Positions 34,055-46,559 are shown, counted from the stretch's first letter. The stretch is DNA of 64,000 nt from Desarmillaria ectypa (GCA_030407005.1 JAUDYN010000006.1:1736001-1800000); one strand, 5' to 3'. The notes: generated by a model not told the origin, from the letters alone. A program made the numbers and translations.

Positions 34055-35658
34055 ATGCATCGGATCACACAAATCATTCAAGTACTATGTTGCAAAGTAA
34101 ACGTTTCCCTAAATTCAGTTGTCACAAACTAATGTGAGCTAGCTTCTCTACCCCTTGAATTTGGTTTCCAGCAGATACCCCAGCTACCATTCAGACCGTC
34201 TCCAAACCAGCATCCCATGTATCTTGTTTCGCCGACAGTGTATCTGACCGGCCCTCTCGAACTGGACGATGCCGGCTATCAAATGAACCTCAACGCCGTT
34301 GGTCGTGAACGCAGAGCCTCAGCTACTCGTTACTCAAACCCAGCTCAGAGAACAGGTACTTACGTCTCAGACTGACTACGAGGCGTCTACATCTAACATC
34401 CATCTCCTCCTTCGTTCCAGATGACTGGATTGATAATATTATAGAGTCGACAAGCGATGTCCTATCTGAAGCAGGTGCATACTATTCGCGTTGAACGCAG
34501 GCGTCGCATTTACTAATTTTGGCGTCTACAGCCGCCCCAACATCTGGTTCCAGGTCTAACCCATCACCCGACCTGCTACCAGTATTACCCCACGTACAAT
34601 CGCCACGTACTCTGGAGCTAATCGACGAAATGACCGACACCATGGACGCTTTACGTCTTGGTTCTGCTAATCAGCCATCATCTCCGTATCTTGAGCAGAG
34701 TGCAACAAATAATGGACGAACGTCGAGAGAGCCAAACCATATCCCTGTCTCCGGCTCTAAGCATTACTAGTCAATCATCCGAAAATAGCCTCGGTTCAGT
34801 CGGGTACAAAACAGCGTTAACCCAGCTCCGAGATACCTTGCGCCCACTCACTAGCTTGCTCACTACCGGCCATCGATGCCAGGATTGTGATGTGGTCCTG
34901 CTCCGCCCGAGCAGCATATTTTTCGCTGATATTGTGCCTCCCTACTTGCAGGAATTACTGGATAGTACTCCTTGCAAACTCGATTATGTGCTACTGGTGT
35001 GTCCTGGTTGTTCACAGCCATACTGTGGAAGCTGCGGCGAGAGGATCGGTGTACCTGACCAAGGCCGTACTTGGTTCAGGACTGCTATCGATTGCTGCAA
35101 GGATGCCAGGCTGAGGGGACTTCTCAATGTGCTGAGCGATCTTGACGTGACGGATAGCTCGCATCCAAGAGTAGCTGCTCTTCTACGGATCATCAATGGC
35201 TCCTTCGTCAATAGCCGGCAGCCTGTTCACTCTTTGACAGGACCCATCATCAAGCGTTCTAAGCTGTTCAAGTTGATGGATGAGATGTTCCATACCTTCA
35301 TGTTGGAGGACGTTCCCCTCGACAGTGATTCATGGTGGGTTTACGAACAGATGGTTAGATGGTTGTGCTGATGCAGACATTTACCCGCGACTCGCAGCTG
35401 AAAGTTCTGATCCAGATGGATACGTACATTTTTCACCACAATGCTGATCGGACTAGACAATGGATAAGGGACGGGCTTCAAGAAGATTGGGATCATGGGC
35501 TACCAACCCTTGTAAGCTTGCGACGGAGAATATTGTTAATTGAAAAGATTCTGCAGAAATATCAAGGGCACAGCATGGGAGGAGCAAGGGAGTCGCCTTA
35601 TAAGCGTGCTACGATGGCGATTTTGAGGGCTATACAAACAGAGTGGAAGGGGCAGTGA
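34055..35658 (+). CDS. Cys-rich protein of unknown function
   Basis: I do not recognise this family. From the ATG at 34055 a short exon (MHRITQIIQVLCCK) joins in phase to PQLPFRPSPNQHPMYLVSP, then DWIDNIIESTSDVLSEA and a Ser/Pro-rich region. The middle has a possible zinc-binding set: GHRCQDCDVVLL, then VCPGCSQPYCGSCGERIG (CxxC...CxxCxxxxCxxC), then IDCCKDARLRG. The C-terminal half is predicted helical (SKLFKLMDEMFHTFMLED, ...RRRILLIEKILQKYQ) and ends AILRAIQTEWKGQ, stop at 35656-35658. The reading frame changes between 34650 and 34770; a 67-nt intron (donor after CTTG, acceptor CGTCGAG) would repair it, otherwise there is a frameshift. A 38-nt intron near 35340 joins the last exon. Nothing in the neighbours explains it. 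Confidence 0.6.
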
Positions 35659-36085
35659 TTCTTTGCATTGAATTCCAACTCCTTATGATTTCGATATAAT
35701 TTCCCTTAATAGTCCTTCAGCCACTTAGCAAATGCAATAAGTGCTTTCCGATCATTGACAAATGTAAGCTTTCGTGATGCAGGCGTATGAATACGGGCAG
35801 AAAATGCGATGAGTCTACCCAAGTCAGCACCCTTATATCAATGTCAAAAGAAGGACACCGAGTATGTCTACGTCTTTAAGAATTCTTAAAGGACTTGCAA
35901 ATGGATAAACGAGACCGGGTATACTTGCGTCAAAGACTCGGCAACGAAAAACGAGCGTGGTGATGAGTCCGATATCCAATATTAAACGGTACTGAGTAGA
36001 GGGAAACACAGCCGCAAATGACGTTGTTAATCCGTGAGTCCAACAGCTTTTCTATGATGATCGCTTATGCTCTCTGGCTGAGCTT
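35659..36085. other. Intergenic DNA, convergent gene ends
   Basis: A 427-bp gap between two gene 3' ends. No feature recognised. Confidence 0.55.
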
Positions 36086-37364
36086 CTAAGTCAAAGTGTG
36101 CTTGGGCACGTTTATCTCCTCCCGCTGAGCCTCTAAATCTTCGTCTAGCACGATGTTCTGCAATGGCTCCTCCTCGAGGTTTGACTGATCACTATTCGGT
36201 GAACGCGATGTCCCAAAGTGTAGGGACGACATCATGCTACCCTGCCATGAGTCATCTGAACGTGCGTGTCCTACGGCGACGCGTCCAACGAGGAGTGTTG
36301 GGGCTATTCCCTGAGAGGCGAACATTTGTTGTTAGCTGCTAAAGGAAGGAAAGGATACATACGTACCCTCGCAATCCCCGCCATGACATTAACGTAATAT
36401 CCTGGCCAGTCCGGGCCCCCGCAAGCCTCAAAGGCCACTAACAGGATCAAGAATACAGAATACAATGCCGAGGATTCGACTAAGACTTCGATAACATTAC
36501 GATAGACGCCAATTCCGCCTCCCATTCCGTCACTTGCCCGTCCAACAGTCAGAATGCGGTAAATGATAAGAGCAGTACACCATATCGTCGTTGCCAGAGT
36601 GAAGGATAGGTATAGGACGAAGCCAAGTACGTAGTCGTAGCCAGTGGTATACCCTTGGTAGGTATCAATGAACTTGAGCACTGGGATAGACCATGAGAAA
36701 ATGTGAGATATTAAAAAAACATGGGCATCGCACCAATTCCGGAGATAAGCAGTATAATAGGAGGAAGGACAACAGGCCAGCGCCGTCCCCAGACCATCCA
36801 GCAACGCCAGATCTACATGTAACAGTAAGCAAGGACCGTGAGATGTTCCAAACGAGTTAAGTACACTCACCATAGTGAAATCTGCGAGGATAGTACTGAT
36901 TGCGCCTGTGATACCCATCCCCAAGAATATGTTATGGGAAAATACGAGCACCGAATACTTCGACCAGAAATTTTGGCCGTTGTCGATGAAGGCAGAGCTG
37001 ATGTAAGACCAATTGAAACCGACGTTGATGGTGGTGACGATAAAGAGGAAGACGATAGCCACGACCATGACTTGTCTTCCAATAGGCCAGGTTTTACGGG
37101 TGACTGGTTATTCAAGTGACCTTAGATGATGACACAGAGGATATATTACACCCACAGATATTCCATAGGGTGACGGCAACGATGCCGGTGTAGATGCCTA
37201 GGTATAGTGACGAATCAGAGAGGCACATTAAAACCTAAGCAAGAGTACAGACCGTGTAAGAGAGAATAGAGGATCTCCGCGTTCAACTGAGCGTCTAGAT
37301 ATTGGTATATGGCAACTATGTCACTGCCACTGAGATTTGGCGGGATATCGAGTTGATAGGTCAT
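36086..37364 (-). CDS. Multi-pass membrane protein of the window's repeated family, copy A
   Basis: First of seven copies of a fungal family of about 330-350 aa with roughly seven hydrophobic helices and no known function. Start at 37362-37364 (MTYQLDIPPNLSGSDIVAIY), then YLDAQLNAEILYSLLHG. Later exons: VVAIVFLFIVTTINVGFNWS, YISSAFIDNGQNFWSKYSV, GITGAISTILADFTM, IWRCWMVWGRRWPVVLPPII, VLKFIDTYQGYT, YLSFTLATTIWCTALIIYRI, LTVGRASDGMGGGIGVYRNV, IEVLVESSALYSVFLILLVA, YYVNVMAGIA and GIAPTLLVGRVAVGHARSDD. The C-terminal tail is polar (EEEPLQNIVLDEDLEAQREE), stop at 36086. Introns are canonical and keep frame, so it looks functional. No GPCR or transporter signature could be named. Confidence 0.75.
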
Positions 37365-39005
37365 CGTAAATAGAGATAAAACAGGGTAGAGTACTATACA
37401 AGGAGGGCCGGATTCATGGGACAAACACATATTCGATACTTCATTATATAGTGGCCCATCAGAAAGTGCGGAGTCATGGTATCACTAGGTTCCATAGCAG
37501 CCATGTGTCTCCAATGAAATCATCGACAGTAAGTTCGCCATGACTAATTTGTTGTCGGGTGGAGCATCCAAGTGCCTCGAGACTCGGGGAGATGATCAGT
37601 TCAGTCGATCCAAGTAGATGCGCTCTCAATAACATCACGATATCACCGGAGTTACAGGGATCACAAAAACTCCCAGCATGAGAGCAAGCACTGTATACTG
37701 GTGCCGCGAGTCATCAGATATTCGAGTAGACCAGAGTAGTAACACGAGCGTCTTGGGGCAGCCTGCGTAGTGTAAGTATGAACAGCGGAGACCTGAAAAC
37801 AGTCACCAGTTAAGTCGGCTAGAATTGTTGCTCGGATGTCTTTCAAGTATAGCGATCAGTCGCTATCGGATACTTTGATTAGGCCCCATTAAATGGTCAT
37901 TGATTGAAGATGGCCACCATCACTTGACCATCACATCGATTGAGAAGACTGGCGTACGAGCCTCAAGCTCAGCAGACAAAACGAATCTAAAAGCACTTCA
38001 GCATGAACATCTACGGTTCCGTCTAACGCACCTCAATCACCATACGATATTTCCAAACAAGGCGGAAGACTGTGGGGTCGATAGGTAACCAATCTGAGGC
38101 AGGTCTGAGTTCCGAGGCCTAGCAAAACGAGAGAGCATTTCGGGAACGGTGTAAATTCCATTAAAGGTATCTCAATTCCGATACAGTCTCCGTGAGGAGA
38201 TGGCTCAGGCGAGACGTGAGGTTATATCGACTTCGATCCTGATGCGATACGAGTAGCTCGAAGAACCTTAATTCGAGCATCAACTTCTGTTACTTCCCAG
38301 AAGGGTTAATAATCCTAGAAGATATAACACCTGTTATATTTCTCCAGACAGGCATTATGAAAATTGAGAAAAACGCATGAGCCAGAAAGCTCGAAGAGTT
38401 CGTGGCAGGCCCTAGAGTCTTTCATGGATCGGAGCGACTCCTGCATCTGATTGGCTGCCGGAGTTTAGATTAAGGATGCCGTAGTATCGGCTGTTGTTGC
38501 CGACGCTATTGCCGGACTTGTCTCAACGAACGAGCGCGTCGGATTTCTTTCACGCCACATGCTGGCAGCGTGAACGCATATTTATGGCTTCCTGATGACA
38601 AATAATATGGATCCAGCATTCCCACAACAGCGTCGGTGCAAGCCTATGTCGAAGGAGGCCGTCCTGGAGCTCAACGTCGTGCAAGAAGCAGGTGCTACAA
38701 AACTGACAATCCCTGTAATGCGGAAGTGGAACGTTAAATGCTAGTCGAGAGGCGTCACACTTTGAGAGTCCTACTCTGCTGGACCTATGTATAAAATATT
38801 TATCCGTATTGTTAATATATAGTGGTGGCGTGTCTACGGTCTGCTAGGAACTTGAATCGAGAATTCACGGGACTTGGATATATCCGTTGTAGGCTATACG
38901 ACCTGAAGATTCTGGTAGCCACAGCATTTTGAGCTGCCATTTGACGCGCATATATTTCTGATCCGAGTGCTACACAGCCACCAAACCTTCTGATTTCTTA
39001 CCACG
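37365..39005. other. Intergenic DNA
   Basis: About 1.6 kb with no recognisable gene on either strand. A TATATA at 37445-37450 is about 80 bp upstream of copy A's start codon on the minus strand. Confidence 0.55.
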
Positions 39006-39953
39006 ATGGCTGAGCAGGCTGAAGTCGCATTCGTAACCACCTTTCTGAACACGATAACATCGCAGCCCGTCGCATATCCTGATGATTACCACCAGCCACC
39101 TGAGAACTCGCTGAAGAAAGTGCCTGTGCTGCAGGTACGACTATCATGAATTATTGTTCTGTACTGAGCTGGCTGGATATATAATATAGGTACCGCTACC
39201 TGCACTGCCTCAGCGGAAACAAGAAGAGGCTGGATCGTCGTCATCAGGTGAGTAAGGGCCATTCTTTTAGGAGCCTATGTCTGAGTAACATATAAAAGCG
39301 ATCACCCTCACCTTCAAATCTCTGAAACCTGTTTCCTCGACCACCCTCAAAGTTTTACCTTCTGATACAGTTCTTTCCATAAAATCACAACTTTCTCCAG
39401 CAAATCCAGCAGCTGTTCGTCTCCTGCTTAAAGGCAAGGCTCTCGCCGATAACAAGCTCTTGCTCGAGTACCCTGTCCACGACGGCGACGTCGTAAATCT
39501 CATTCTTAAAGACGTCCCCCCTGTCATTGTTGCGCCCACTCCGATGAAGCCTGCACCTATCACCACTACCACCCCTGCTACGCCCTCTCGTCACACCCGT
39601 ATCCCATCCGTCGTTCTCTCACCTTCACCATCCCCATCGGCGGACAAGCCTGTCGATATCTCTCTTTCCCTCGACACCGATCCCCCTTCACCCACACGTC
39701 CCTCTACTTCTACATATCACAATACACTCGCCAAGCCAGAGATGTGGGACCGGTTGTATTCTTTCCTGAGGTAAGGCTTGTCGTCGGTCACTTTTCATGT
39801 TTGCTGACGTCTTGCAGATCCGAGTTCACTACAGACTCGGATGCTCAACAGGCGTTCGAAGACTTTTTGCGCGCAGGCAAGACTGTTCTCACTGCCAACG
39901 AGGTCGCACGCATTAGAGACCACGTTGGTGTTGTAGGAATGGCGGGGACGTAG
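39006..39953 (+). CDS. Ubiquitin-like domain protein, Get5/Mdy2-like
   Basis: Get5 links Get4 to Sgt2 in delivering tail-anchored proteins to the ER. Four exons give about 264 aa. The N-terminus AEVAFVTTFLNTITSQPVAY followed by PDDYHQPP resembles the Get4-binding segment of fungal Get5. The central ubiquitin-like domain (roughly residues 65-140) reads ITLTFKSLKPVSSTTLKVLP, DTVLSIKSQLSPANPAAVRL and LLKGKALADNKLLLEYPVHD with GDVVNLILK; there is no C-terminal diglycine, as expected for a non-conjugated domain. A Pro/Thr/Ser linker follows, then a short helical homodimerisation-like end: WDRLYSFLR, EFTTDSDAQQAFEDFLRAGK and VARIRDHVG, stop at 39951-39953. The three-part layout fits Get5 better than other ubiquitin-like proteins. 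It interrupts the membrane-protein array and is probably unrelated to it. Confidence 0.75.
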
Positions 39954-41069
39954 AATCGAAATCAATACTTGTTCTATTTCTATCTGTAATGATATCTAAA
40001 GCAAATACAGTCTCGGTTAGACGCATCAAACTGGGCATATCAAGCAGTGGATGTTGTAACCATCGTAGGACTTTCCAGAGAAATGGTGATTGGCTTTTCC
40101 TCTTAACCATCGTTTCGAAATCAACAGGCTCGTCGTCCTGCAATCATCCCAAACCTCTGTGGTCGCCTTTTTTTTTTTGTTTGCCATAGAGACCTCGTGA
40201 TGTCCGTCAAAGACTCAGCAGGAGGCGAGGGAGGAGTTGAGATATGTCGCCCAAGGATAGGATCCAGAAAGACAGCAGCAATGAAAATGTTGCAGCACGT
40301 TAGAACGACCATCATCGCAGTATAAAACAAGACCGCCAGCCCTGTGACATGCTTGAAGAACCTTGCGATGGCGAGGGACTCGTTGCTGTGGAACTACCAT
40401 CATACCCAACGTGATGACCACTCGAGGTGAGCTCGATACTTCAAAAAGGTGCGTCTTGTCCTTTTCCATCTTCTAATGCATCTGAAGCGAAAACAGACTC
40501 ATTTGCCCTGATGTCCTTGATGAAGCACAAGACTCCGCCTGTAGTTTGTGATCAGACTAGCGAATAATCGCTCTCATTCTTCCCCATCTGTTGCATGTCA
40601 CAGACATGTGGAGGTTCCATTGAGGGACTCGGACTAAGAGCTCGGGCCGTTGGCGCTGGAGAGGCTGTCCATCGGCCGGCCTTTTTTTAATGAATGATCT
40701 ACGGAAACCCGGCAATGTCAATCGTGGAAGCAGGACCTGTCGCACATCAACTCGGGACATAGCAGTGGACGTGATTAGCGCCGGGGAGGGAGAGCACAGA
40801 TTCTGTCTCGATTGACTACAGCTGCTCATGGAGATCGCTCTATGACAGGGTTCCAGATACGGTCGTCTTTTCGGTGGCGTTGATATTGCAACTGCGATCG
40901 GTGGGAATCAGATGGAAGATCAACACAACCTCAGGTGGACGATGTTGATCTTTCCGGCTTCCCTGTTTCACGAAGGGGTTGATGCTGTCCGATGCTTACT
41001 ATATAAATGGTGGGCATGATCTCCCACTACTCAGTTGTTCATCCTTCCTCTCTTTCAGACATCCTCAAT
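39954..41069. other. Intergenic DNA with a possible membrane-protein relic
   Basis: About 1.1 kb. On the minus strand around 40210-40380 a hydrophobic, protein-like run (GLAVLFYTAMMVVLTCCNIF) lies in an open frame with no clear exon partners; it may be a decayed fungal membrane-protein gene, but I cannot assign it. The rest shows nothing. Confidence 0.4.
41000..41007 (+). promoter_or_regulatory. TATA box of membrane-protein copy B
   Basis: TATATAAA lies 70 bp upstream of the ATG at 41070. Copies E and F have a TATATA element about 60 bp upstream of their starts. Confidence 0.5.
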
Positions 41070-42394
41070 ATGGCGGCTAATGACACTATTCCCGATCTCA
41101 CCGACGCTAAAGTTGCGGAAATATTCCATGATTTCGACTCTAATTTGAACCCCACTATTCTTTTTGCTTTTTTGCACGGTGCGCTGCACACTTTTGTTGT
41201 ATGTTCGTCTCTGAATATGATCCATAGGCTTGTATACCTGTATAATCTCCGTCGGAGGATGGAAGATTCGTGAGTATAACGTCTCTTTTGCTATCTCTGC
41301 AACCTGACATAATACGTCCTCTACAGTCGTTAGTAAATACCAGGGCTCCAAGCGGAACATGTCCATCGTCATCGGCATCCTTTACGTTATGGCAACAATC
41401 AGTTTAGCATTTAGTTGGTCATTCACGCGCTATGCATTCATCAAAAACGGAGAAACCTTTTGGACTGTATACCAGGCGCTCGTCAATCGCTCGAAATCAC
41501 TAGTGGCGGCTCGAGTGGGAATGACTGTCTCGAGTTGCATTGGCACTATTTTTGCGGATGCTACCCTCGTAAGAGCACTGCAGGTTTTGACTCTGCGTCA
41601 ACTAATATCTTCTCGGCTCTAGATTTGGCGTTGTTATGTACTCTGGGGCCGACGCTGGGTGACGGTTGTACCACCCAGCGTGCTTCTGGTCTGCACCATC
41701 GGTACGTTCAAGTCATCTCATACTCATTTAAATCTCAATCTAAACAATATTCCAAACCAGTATTCAAAATTATAGAAACACAAGCAAAATTACACAACGA
41801 GTTTGCACACACGCCTTGGCTCATGGTCTACGTATCCTTCGCCATGGCCACGGCCCTGTGGTGCACCGTGCTCATTACGTACCGGCTTATCACGTTCCCT
41901 CGGGAGAAAGACGGTTCGGAGGACGGGCCGTCGTTGTACCATCGGACCGTTGAACTCTTCGTCGAATCTGCTATTCTCTACTCTGTCGGCTTGATCCTCT
42001 ATGCGGTCTTCGTCGCTCGCACAGAGTGGACGCACTACTACCTAGAGCCAGTAGCAGAGATTACAGGAGTACAGTTTTCGTTCAACCTCTTACTAAGTAT
42101 TCATCCTTTGTTGAATAGGCTGTTGCGCCGACCCTCCTTTTGGGACGCATCTTGACGGGCTTTGCGCGTCCGTACGATTCCTGGAAAGGAAGCGTCCCGG
42201 CTACGAAGGAGAAACCTCCTCAGGCTCCGCCGAACCAAATCAGCTCTGCTACGCGTACCGTCCTGTTCGCTGACGAAGTTCGCGCTCCGGCTCCGGCTCC
42301 TGCTGAGAGTCAGCCTGAGAGTGAGAAAGTTGAGAATGAGAAAGCTGAGAAAGGCGCACCTGCGGTACCGGCTGTCGCTGAGAAAAGTGGGTGA
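41070..42394 (+). CDS. Multi-pass membrane protein of the repeated family, copy B
   Basis: The most diverged intact member. The ATG at 41070 gives MAANDTIPDLTDAKVAEIFH followed by DFDSNLNPTILFAFLHG. The second exon reads YTCIISVGGWKI, then NMSIVIGILYVMATISLAFS, RYAFIKNGETFWTVYQAL, GTIFADATLIWRCYVLWGRR, VVPPSVLLVCTIVFKIIETQ, YVSFAMATALWCTVLITYRL, YHRTVELFVESAILYSVGLI, YYLEPVAEITGVAPTLLLGR and ILTGFARPYDSWKGSV. The C-terminal tail is unlike the others, rich in Pro/Ala/Glu (ESQPESEKVENEKAEKGAPA), stop at 42392-42394. Introns are short and canonical. Same topology as the other copies, function unknown. Confidence 0.75.
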
Positions 42395-44258
42395 GGAACG
42401 TTCTACCGGCAAGTTTTGCTCTTCCCTTTGCTGTCTAGTGATTTATGTAGATTAATCATGTAATTGTGTACTTGTATACCTTTCACCATCTGAAATGCTT
42501 TCGACGCTATTCCAATTAGACTGTCTCCATACATACCTGTCTTAGATAAAGAATTATATTTATAGAAATTACCTGGAGAATTCAAGATGTATGTCGTGGC
42601 AAGTAAAAATTTCAAGTTTGCTGCCGGCCTTTTCCGAATGAAAGCGGCAGGAAGTTGCACAGCCACGTCGGACGACTTGAACTTGGGAAACATTAAAACT
42701 GAGCTTGGTTATGCTGAAGACTTGCTTCCATATCTCTCCGTCCCGTGTTTCGTCTCTTGAAAGGTGAAAGGCAGATGACAACTTGCGAAACTTATACTGT
42801 CGTGAAAAGCGCTCAAGGATATACACGATAGCGCTGTTAACGCCTAGATAGTTCGTACCATGTCTCAATGAACAACAAGACAAACCACGGTGGAGCTACT
42901 ATCACATTGGTTTGTTACTTTTATCTTGGCTTTGGGCTCCGTTCGATGACATATCAACCGCCTCGGGCCTTGGTGGTTACGAACAACCAATTTTTCTGGA
43001 CTTTCCAACGAAATCAGTGCTATAGAAGCCGCAAGGCGTCCAAGGAGGGAAAACTGATAGACGAGTCTTGTAAAGTGCCATTGGCCTGGACCATAATTGC
43101 TATTTTGACGCATTATCTAGTTGGTCTCTAGGGGATCATTAGTATCGCCTGAAACGACAAAGGTGTCATGAGTTGAAGCGTCCCCTCTAGGATGTTGGTG
43201 GTACATGTACGGCCTTCCAGGGCTTGCGGTCGTCGGAATAATGAGCCCATCTGTGAAACCCTGTCCTCTTCATCAGGCATCTCCCCTTAGTCGTGATCTT
43301 TTCAAGGTGCCCCGTCACTCCTCTGTATAACTTGATTTAACTGCTTCCCGCCAATGGGATCGCTCCATGTCAACATTGGTCTCCATATTGATGTTTCCTT
43401 CTATAGCTTGACAGTCTATTCTCTCAGCATAGACCCGCGTTATCACGGCTACCTTTGCCCGTCCCAGCGTCTAAGTGATGATTAATGAAGATCTATCGAT
43501 GCAAATAAAGACGGGTTGACTCTGAGATGTTGTGCAACGCCCTGTGTTCAAAGATTTACCGAGTGCTGGGAAGGAATATGCGTCTGGAAGAGACCGGGGT
43601 TCATCAAGCTCATCATGGGGTACGTGTTGTATTGCCTTCCCTCGCTTGTCTAATAGATGCACCATGTATAGGGTAAGATTTCTCCCATCTTATATGACCG
43701 TGTTGCGGGTTCTCATCTCTATATGACTTGCAATAGCCAGTGCCCTTGCCAAGACCTTTACCGGGACTCAAGTCTCAAATATCCAGGATCCGTCAGCATA
43801 GTAACGATCGCAACTGCCATTGAAAATTTCCTACCTTTTTCCTGTTAATTTTAGAACAAGATCTGATCAGGATTCACGCCATGACAGAACAAGCTCAAGT
43901 TGGCAGGCACGCTGAGATCTCATTAGCATGGTTATCTTGATTCTCTTCCCTAATTCAACAGAACATATATCTGAGAAGTTCGCAGTTCGTATAACCATTT
44001 CCCCTACGATACAGGGCTTTCTCTGGCAATATCGCACTTCGAGTCGCGTCTCTCTTGCGAGTTGCGTTGAACTGTCAATATCAACAGCTCGTTCAATCGC
44101 AGAGCACATGCGGTACGTAAGGACCCCGTTCCGACTTGATACTGATGATCATCTTCGCGGCGGCCAACGAGCGTATCCTGTAACTGCACTGTTTATAACG
44201 AGAGGGTTGGTATGTGTTGTTGTCATGAACCACTACCTCATTGATCTTGTTTTCCCCT
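42395..44258. other. Intergenic DNA
   Basis: About 1.9 kb without a recognisable gene. Several open frames of 80-145 codons occur on both strands but none shows intron-supported or family-like coding. The last 50 bp before copy C are similar to the region upstream of copy E. Confidence 0.5.
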
Positions 44259-45290
44259 ATGGCGACTCAGGCAGATATTCCGTCAGATATTACCAAAGAC
44301 GGCAAAGCTTACATGTTTCATGGTGGGCAACGACAGTCAGTGCCTTGACATGTAGGTGTTGACGGATGACAGGAATATACACCGGCATTCTTGCTGTTAC
44401 GTTGTGGAATATATGTGAGCTATGAGCATTTATGTCTACTACGACATCGAAGCTGAAATGAATGGCGCAGTCATCAATAAATGTTGGCCAATCCGACGAG
44501 CCTTGGTCGTCGTTATCATTCTCCTCCATGCTCTAACTACCGTCAATTTTGCTGCCTATTTGTCATATATACACTCTTCATTCATTGAAAATGGGCAAAG
44601 TTTTTCGTCCATGTATCTGAAGCTTAATGGTACGAACCAAGCAACCTTTTTGGAGATGGGTATCGCAGCGGCTATGAGTACTATTCTCACAGACTTATAT
44701 ATGGTGTGTGCGACTAGGGACTGAGAATTATTCTCATCGGCTTATCATCATTTCGACTCTAGATTTGGTATTGTTGGATGGTTTGGGGACGACGCCGGCT
44801 TGTTGTTCTGTTTCCAATACTTTTCCTAATTTCAGCAACTGGTAAGTAAAGTGCCCAATCTCATCTACTCTCTTTATATATCCGACCTTCTTTGTAGTGT
44901 CGAAAATTATTGTAATATATCACGATTACTTCGGTGTAATCAACGATGTATTCCCTATGCCCTACATGTCCTTCATCCTGGCAACGACATTATGGTGCAC
45001 CCTGCTCATCATTTATCGCATCGTGACTGTTGCCGGGGTTAGGCATGGAACAGAGGGTCGACTGAGATTTTATCACCATTTTATTGAAGTACTGGTTGAA
45101 TCCTCAGCTCTATATTCGATATCACTGGTCCTATTGTTGGCTTTCACTATTCGTAGCAATTTAGGGGAATATTACCTTGATACCATAGCGGGCATCGCGA
45201 AGGTATGTTCATGATCTTAGATACCTTGTCATTTACCAAAACCTTGTGTAGGGAATTGCTCCAACGCTTCTTGTAGGACGCGTCACGACC
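44215..45290 (+). repeat. Inverted duplication, left arm
   Basis: This segment and the reverse complement of 52000-53085 are almost identical in their core (about 44345-45260). The encoded exons differ by one Val/Ile change across about 200 residues, and the introns are also the same. Similarity drops towards both ends: the upstream promoter is only moderately alike, and after GIAPTLLVG the last exons are unrelated. The left arm lacks 48 bp present in the right arm. Confidence 0.85.
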
Positions 45291-45603
45291 GGACACCGGG
45301 CCCACACAGATGATTCATGGCAGGGAAGCGTGATCGCGTCAGCTTCAATCAGGCCATATTTTCAAGGGCGCAGCCAGACGAGCTCGCGGGAAGATAGGTC
45401 GACAAGTCTAGTACTTAACGGAGACCTTGAAGGTCAGCACGAGAGTAGTATAAGGGTAAACTGATGCTCCTCAGTCCCTTCTTCTTGCCCCACACTGAGA
45501 CATGACGTTTTATTCCTAGGAGTCTTCTCATACATTCTTTCCTGGACCTGAGGTGACTGAGCATGTACGCTCAATTGCAGGTCAGCGTGATGACCTTGCC
45601 TAA
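44259..45603 (+). CDS. Multi-pass membrane protein of the repeated family, copy C
   Basis: The ATG at 44259 reads MATQADIPSDITKDGKAYMF and then jumps to HG: compared with copy E, 16 codons (the QHLDANLNSAILYALL segment) are deleted in frame, removing part of the first hydrophobic helix. Exon 2 begins at 44373 (IYTGILAVTLWNI); then ALVVVIILLHALTTVNFAAY, SYIHSSFIENGQSFSSMYLK, AAAMSTILTDLYM, ATTLWCTLLIIYRIVTVAGV, IEVLVESSALYSISLVLLLA, YYLDTIAGIAK, GIAPTLLVGRVTTGHRAHTD. Reading straight on gives IRVN and a stop at 45464; a 64-nt intron (45456-45519) instead adds ESSHTFFPGPEVTEHVRSIA and stops at 45601-45603. Copy F has the same optional last exon, so I include it. May be impaired by the N-terminal loss. 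Confidence 0.65.
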
Positions 45604-46559
45604 GTTCAGGAATTCCCCACCCTGTCATCTTTGCGGCACCTAAGACTATCAGGGCTTTAGTAGCTGAGCTAGGGCTTGGGTTGTTGTCAACTGGGCGTTG
45701 CTAATTTTCGAAACACCTAGGTGTAGAAAAGCGGTAGCACATTTCTCCTCAAAGTTTTTCTATCAAATTTCTCACACTCGTCGTCCATCTATTAATCATT
45801 CGGATTGTGTCAAGTACACTCCTTGCTCTTATAGTTATATCCCTAGATCCTAATACATCTGTAGATAATATACTTTTCATATACCCTAGATACTTCACTC
45901 TATCACCGCGTTCGTTTTAGTGTGTACCGCTCCTCGACCCACATTATGCCTCGTGATGGAGCCTATATTAAGACTCGACCATTTACATGGAAAGACAACC
46001 TACGCTGCAGAAATTCTACTGATTCCTAAGCGCAGTACTTCGATACTACTGACCAAGGCAGTGATTGCCATGTTTGGACAACTACTTTTCGGGCTTTTCC
46101 GCTTGACTCTTCTGCACGACCGCGATCACGGTCATTTTTCATATCGTTCTACGATGGCGCGTCAGTTTCAATTCAGGATGGTCCCGGTATATACTATCAT
46201 AGCCGACGTCACGGATGGCTGATGCTGTGAAAGAAACAAGAGCCAGAGACATCAATCGCGCCTACGTGTCGTTTCCAGTGACTTCTGACATTCCATCGGT
46301 TGAATTGGGTATCGATATCATGCTGGCACGGACTGACAACCTGTCGCAGTGCCGGTGAGTACGCCCGCCCGCCATTGCCTTATTGGGAGGTCAACTTGAC
46401 AGTGTGCTCTATGAACTGAGGGTTGTGTTATGTCTGCTATTCCGTTAATGCATTCTATTTTCCTCATTACTGTTGCCTTCAGGCATCCTTGACATCGTTT
46501 TTGACGGACGGTCCAGACGTTAGGAAGAAAATATTGGAAGAATACGTATCAATTCCGAC
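45604..46559. other. Intergenic DNA
   Basis: About 950 bp, no recognisable gene. The frame at 45920-46222 is open but unlike known proteins. Confidence 0.5.

Noticed and set aside
44872..45042. Separate small gene overlapping copy C (and its mirror in copy E)
   Set aside because: It is a different frame of the same exon; the frame with LATTLWCTLLIIYRI is the family one.
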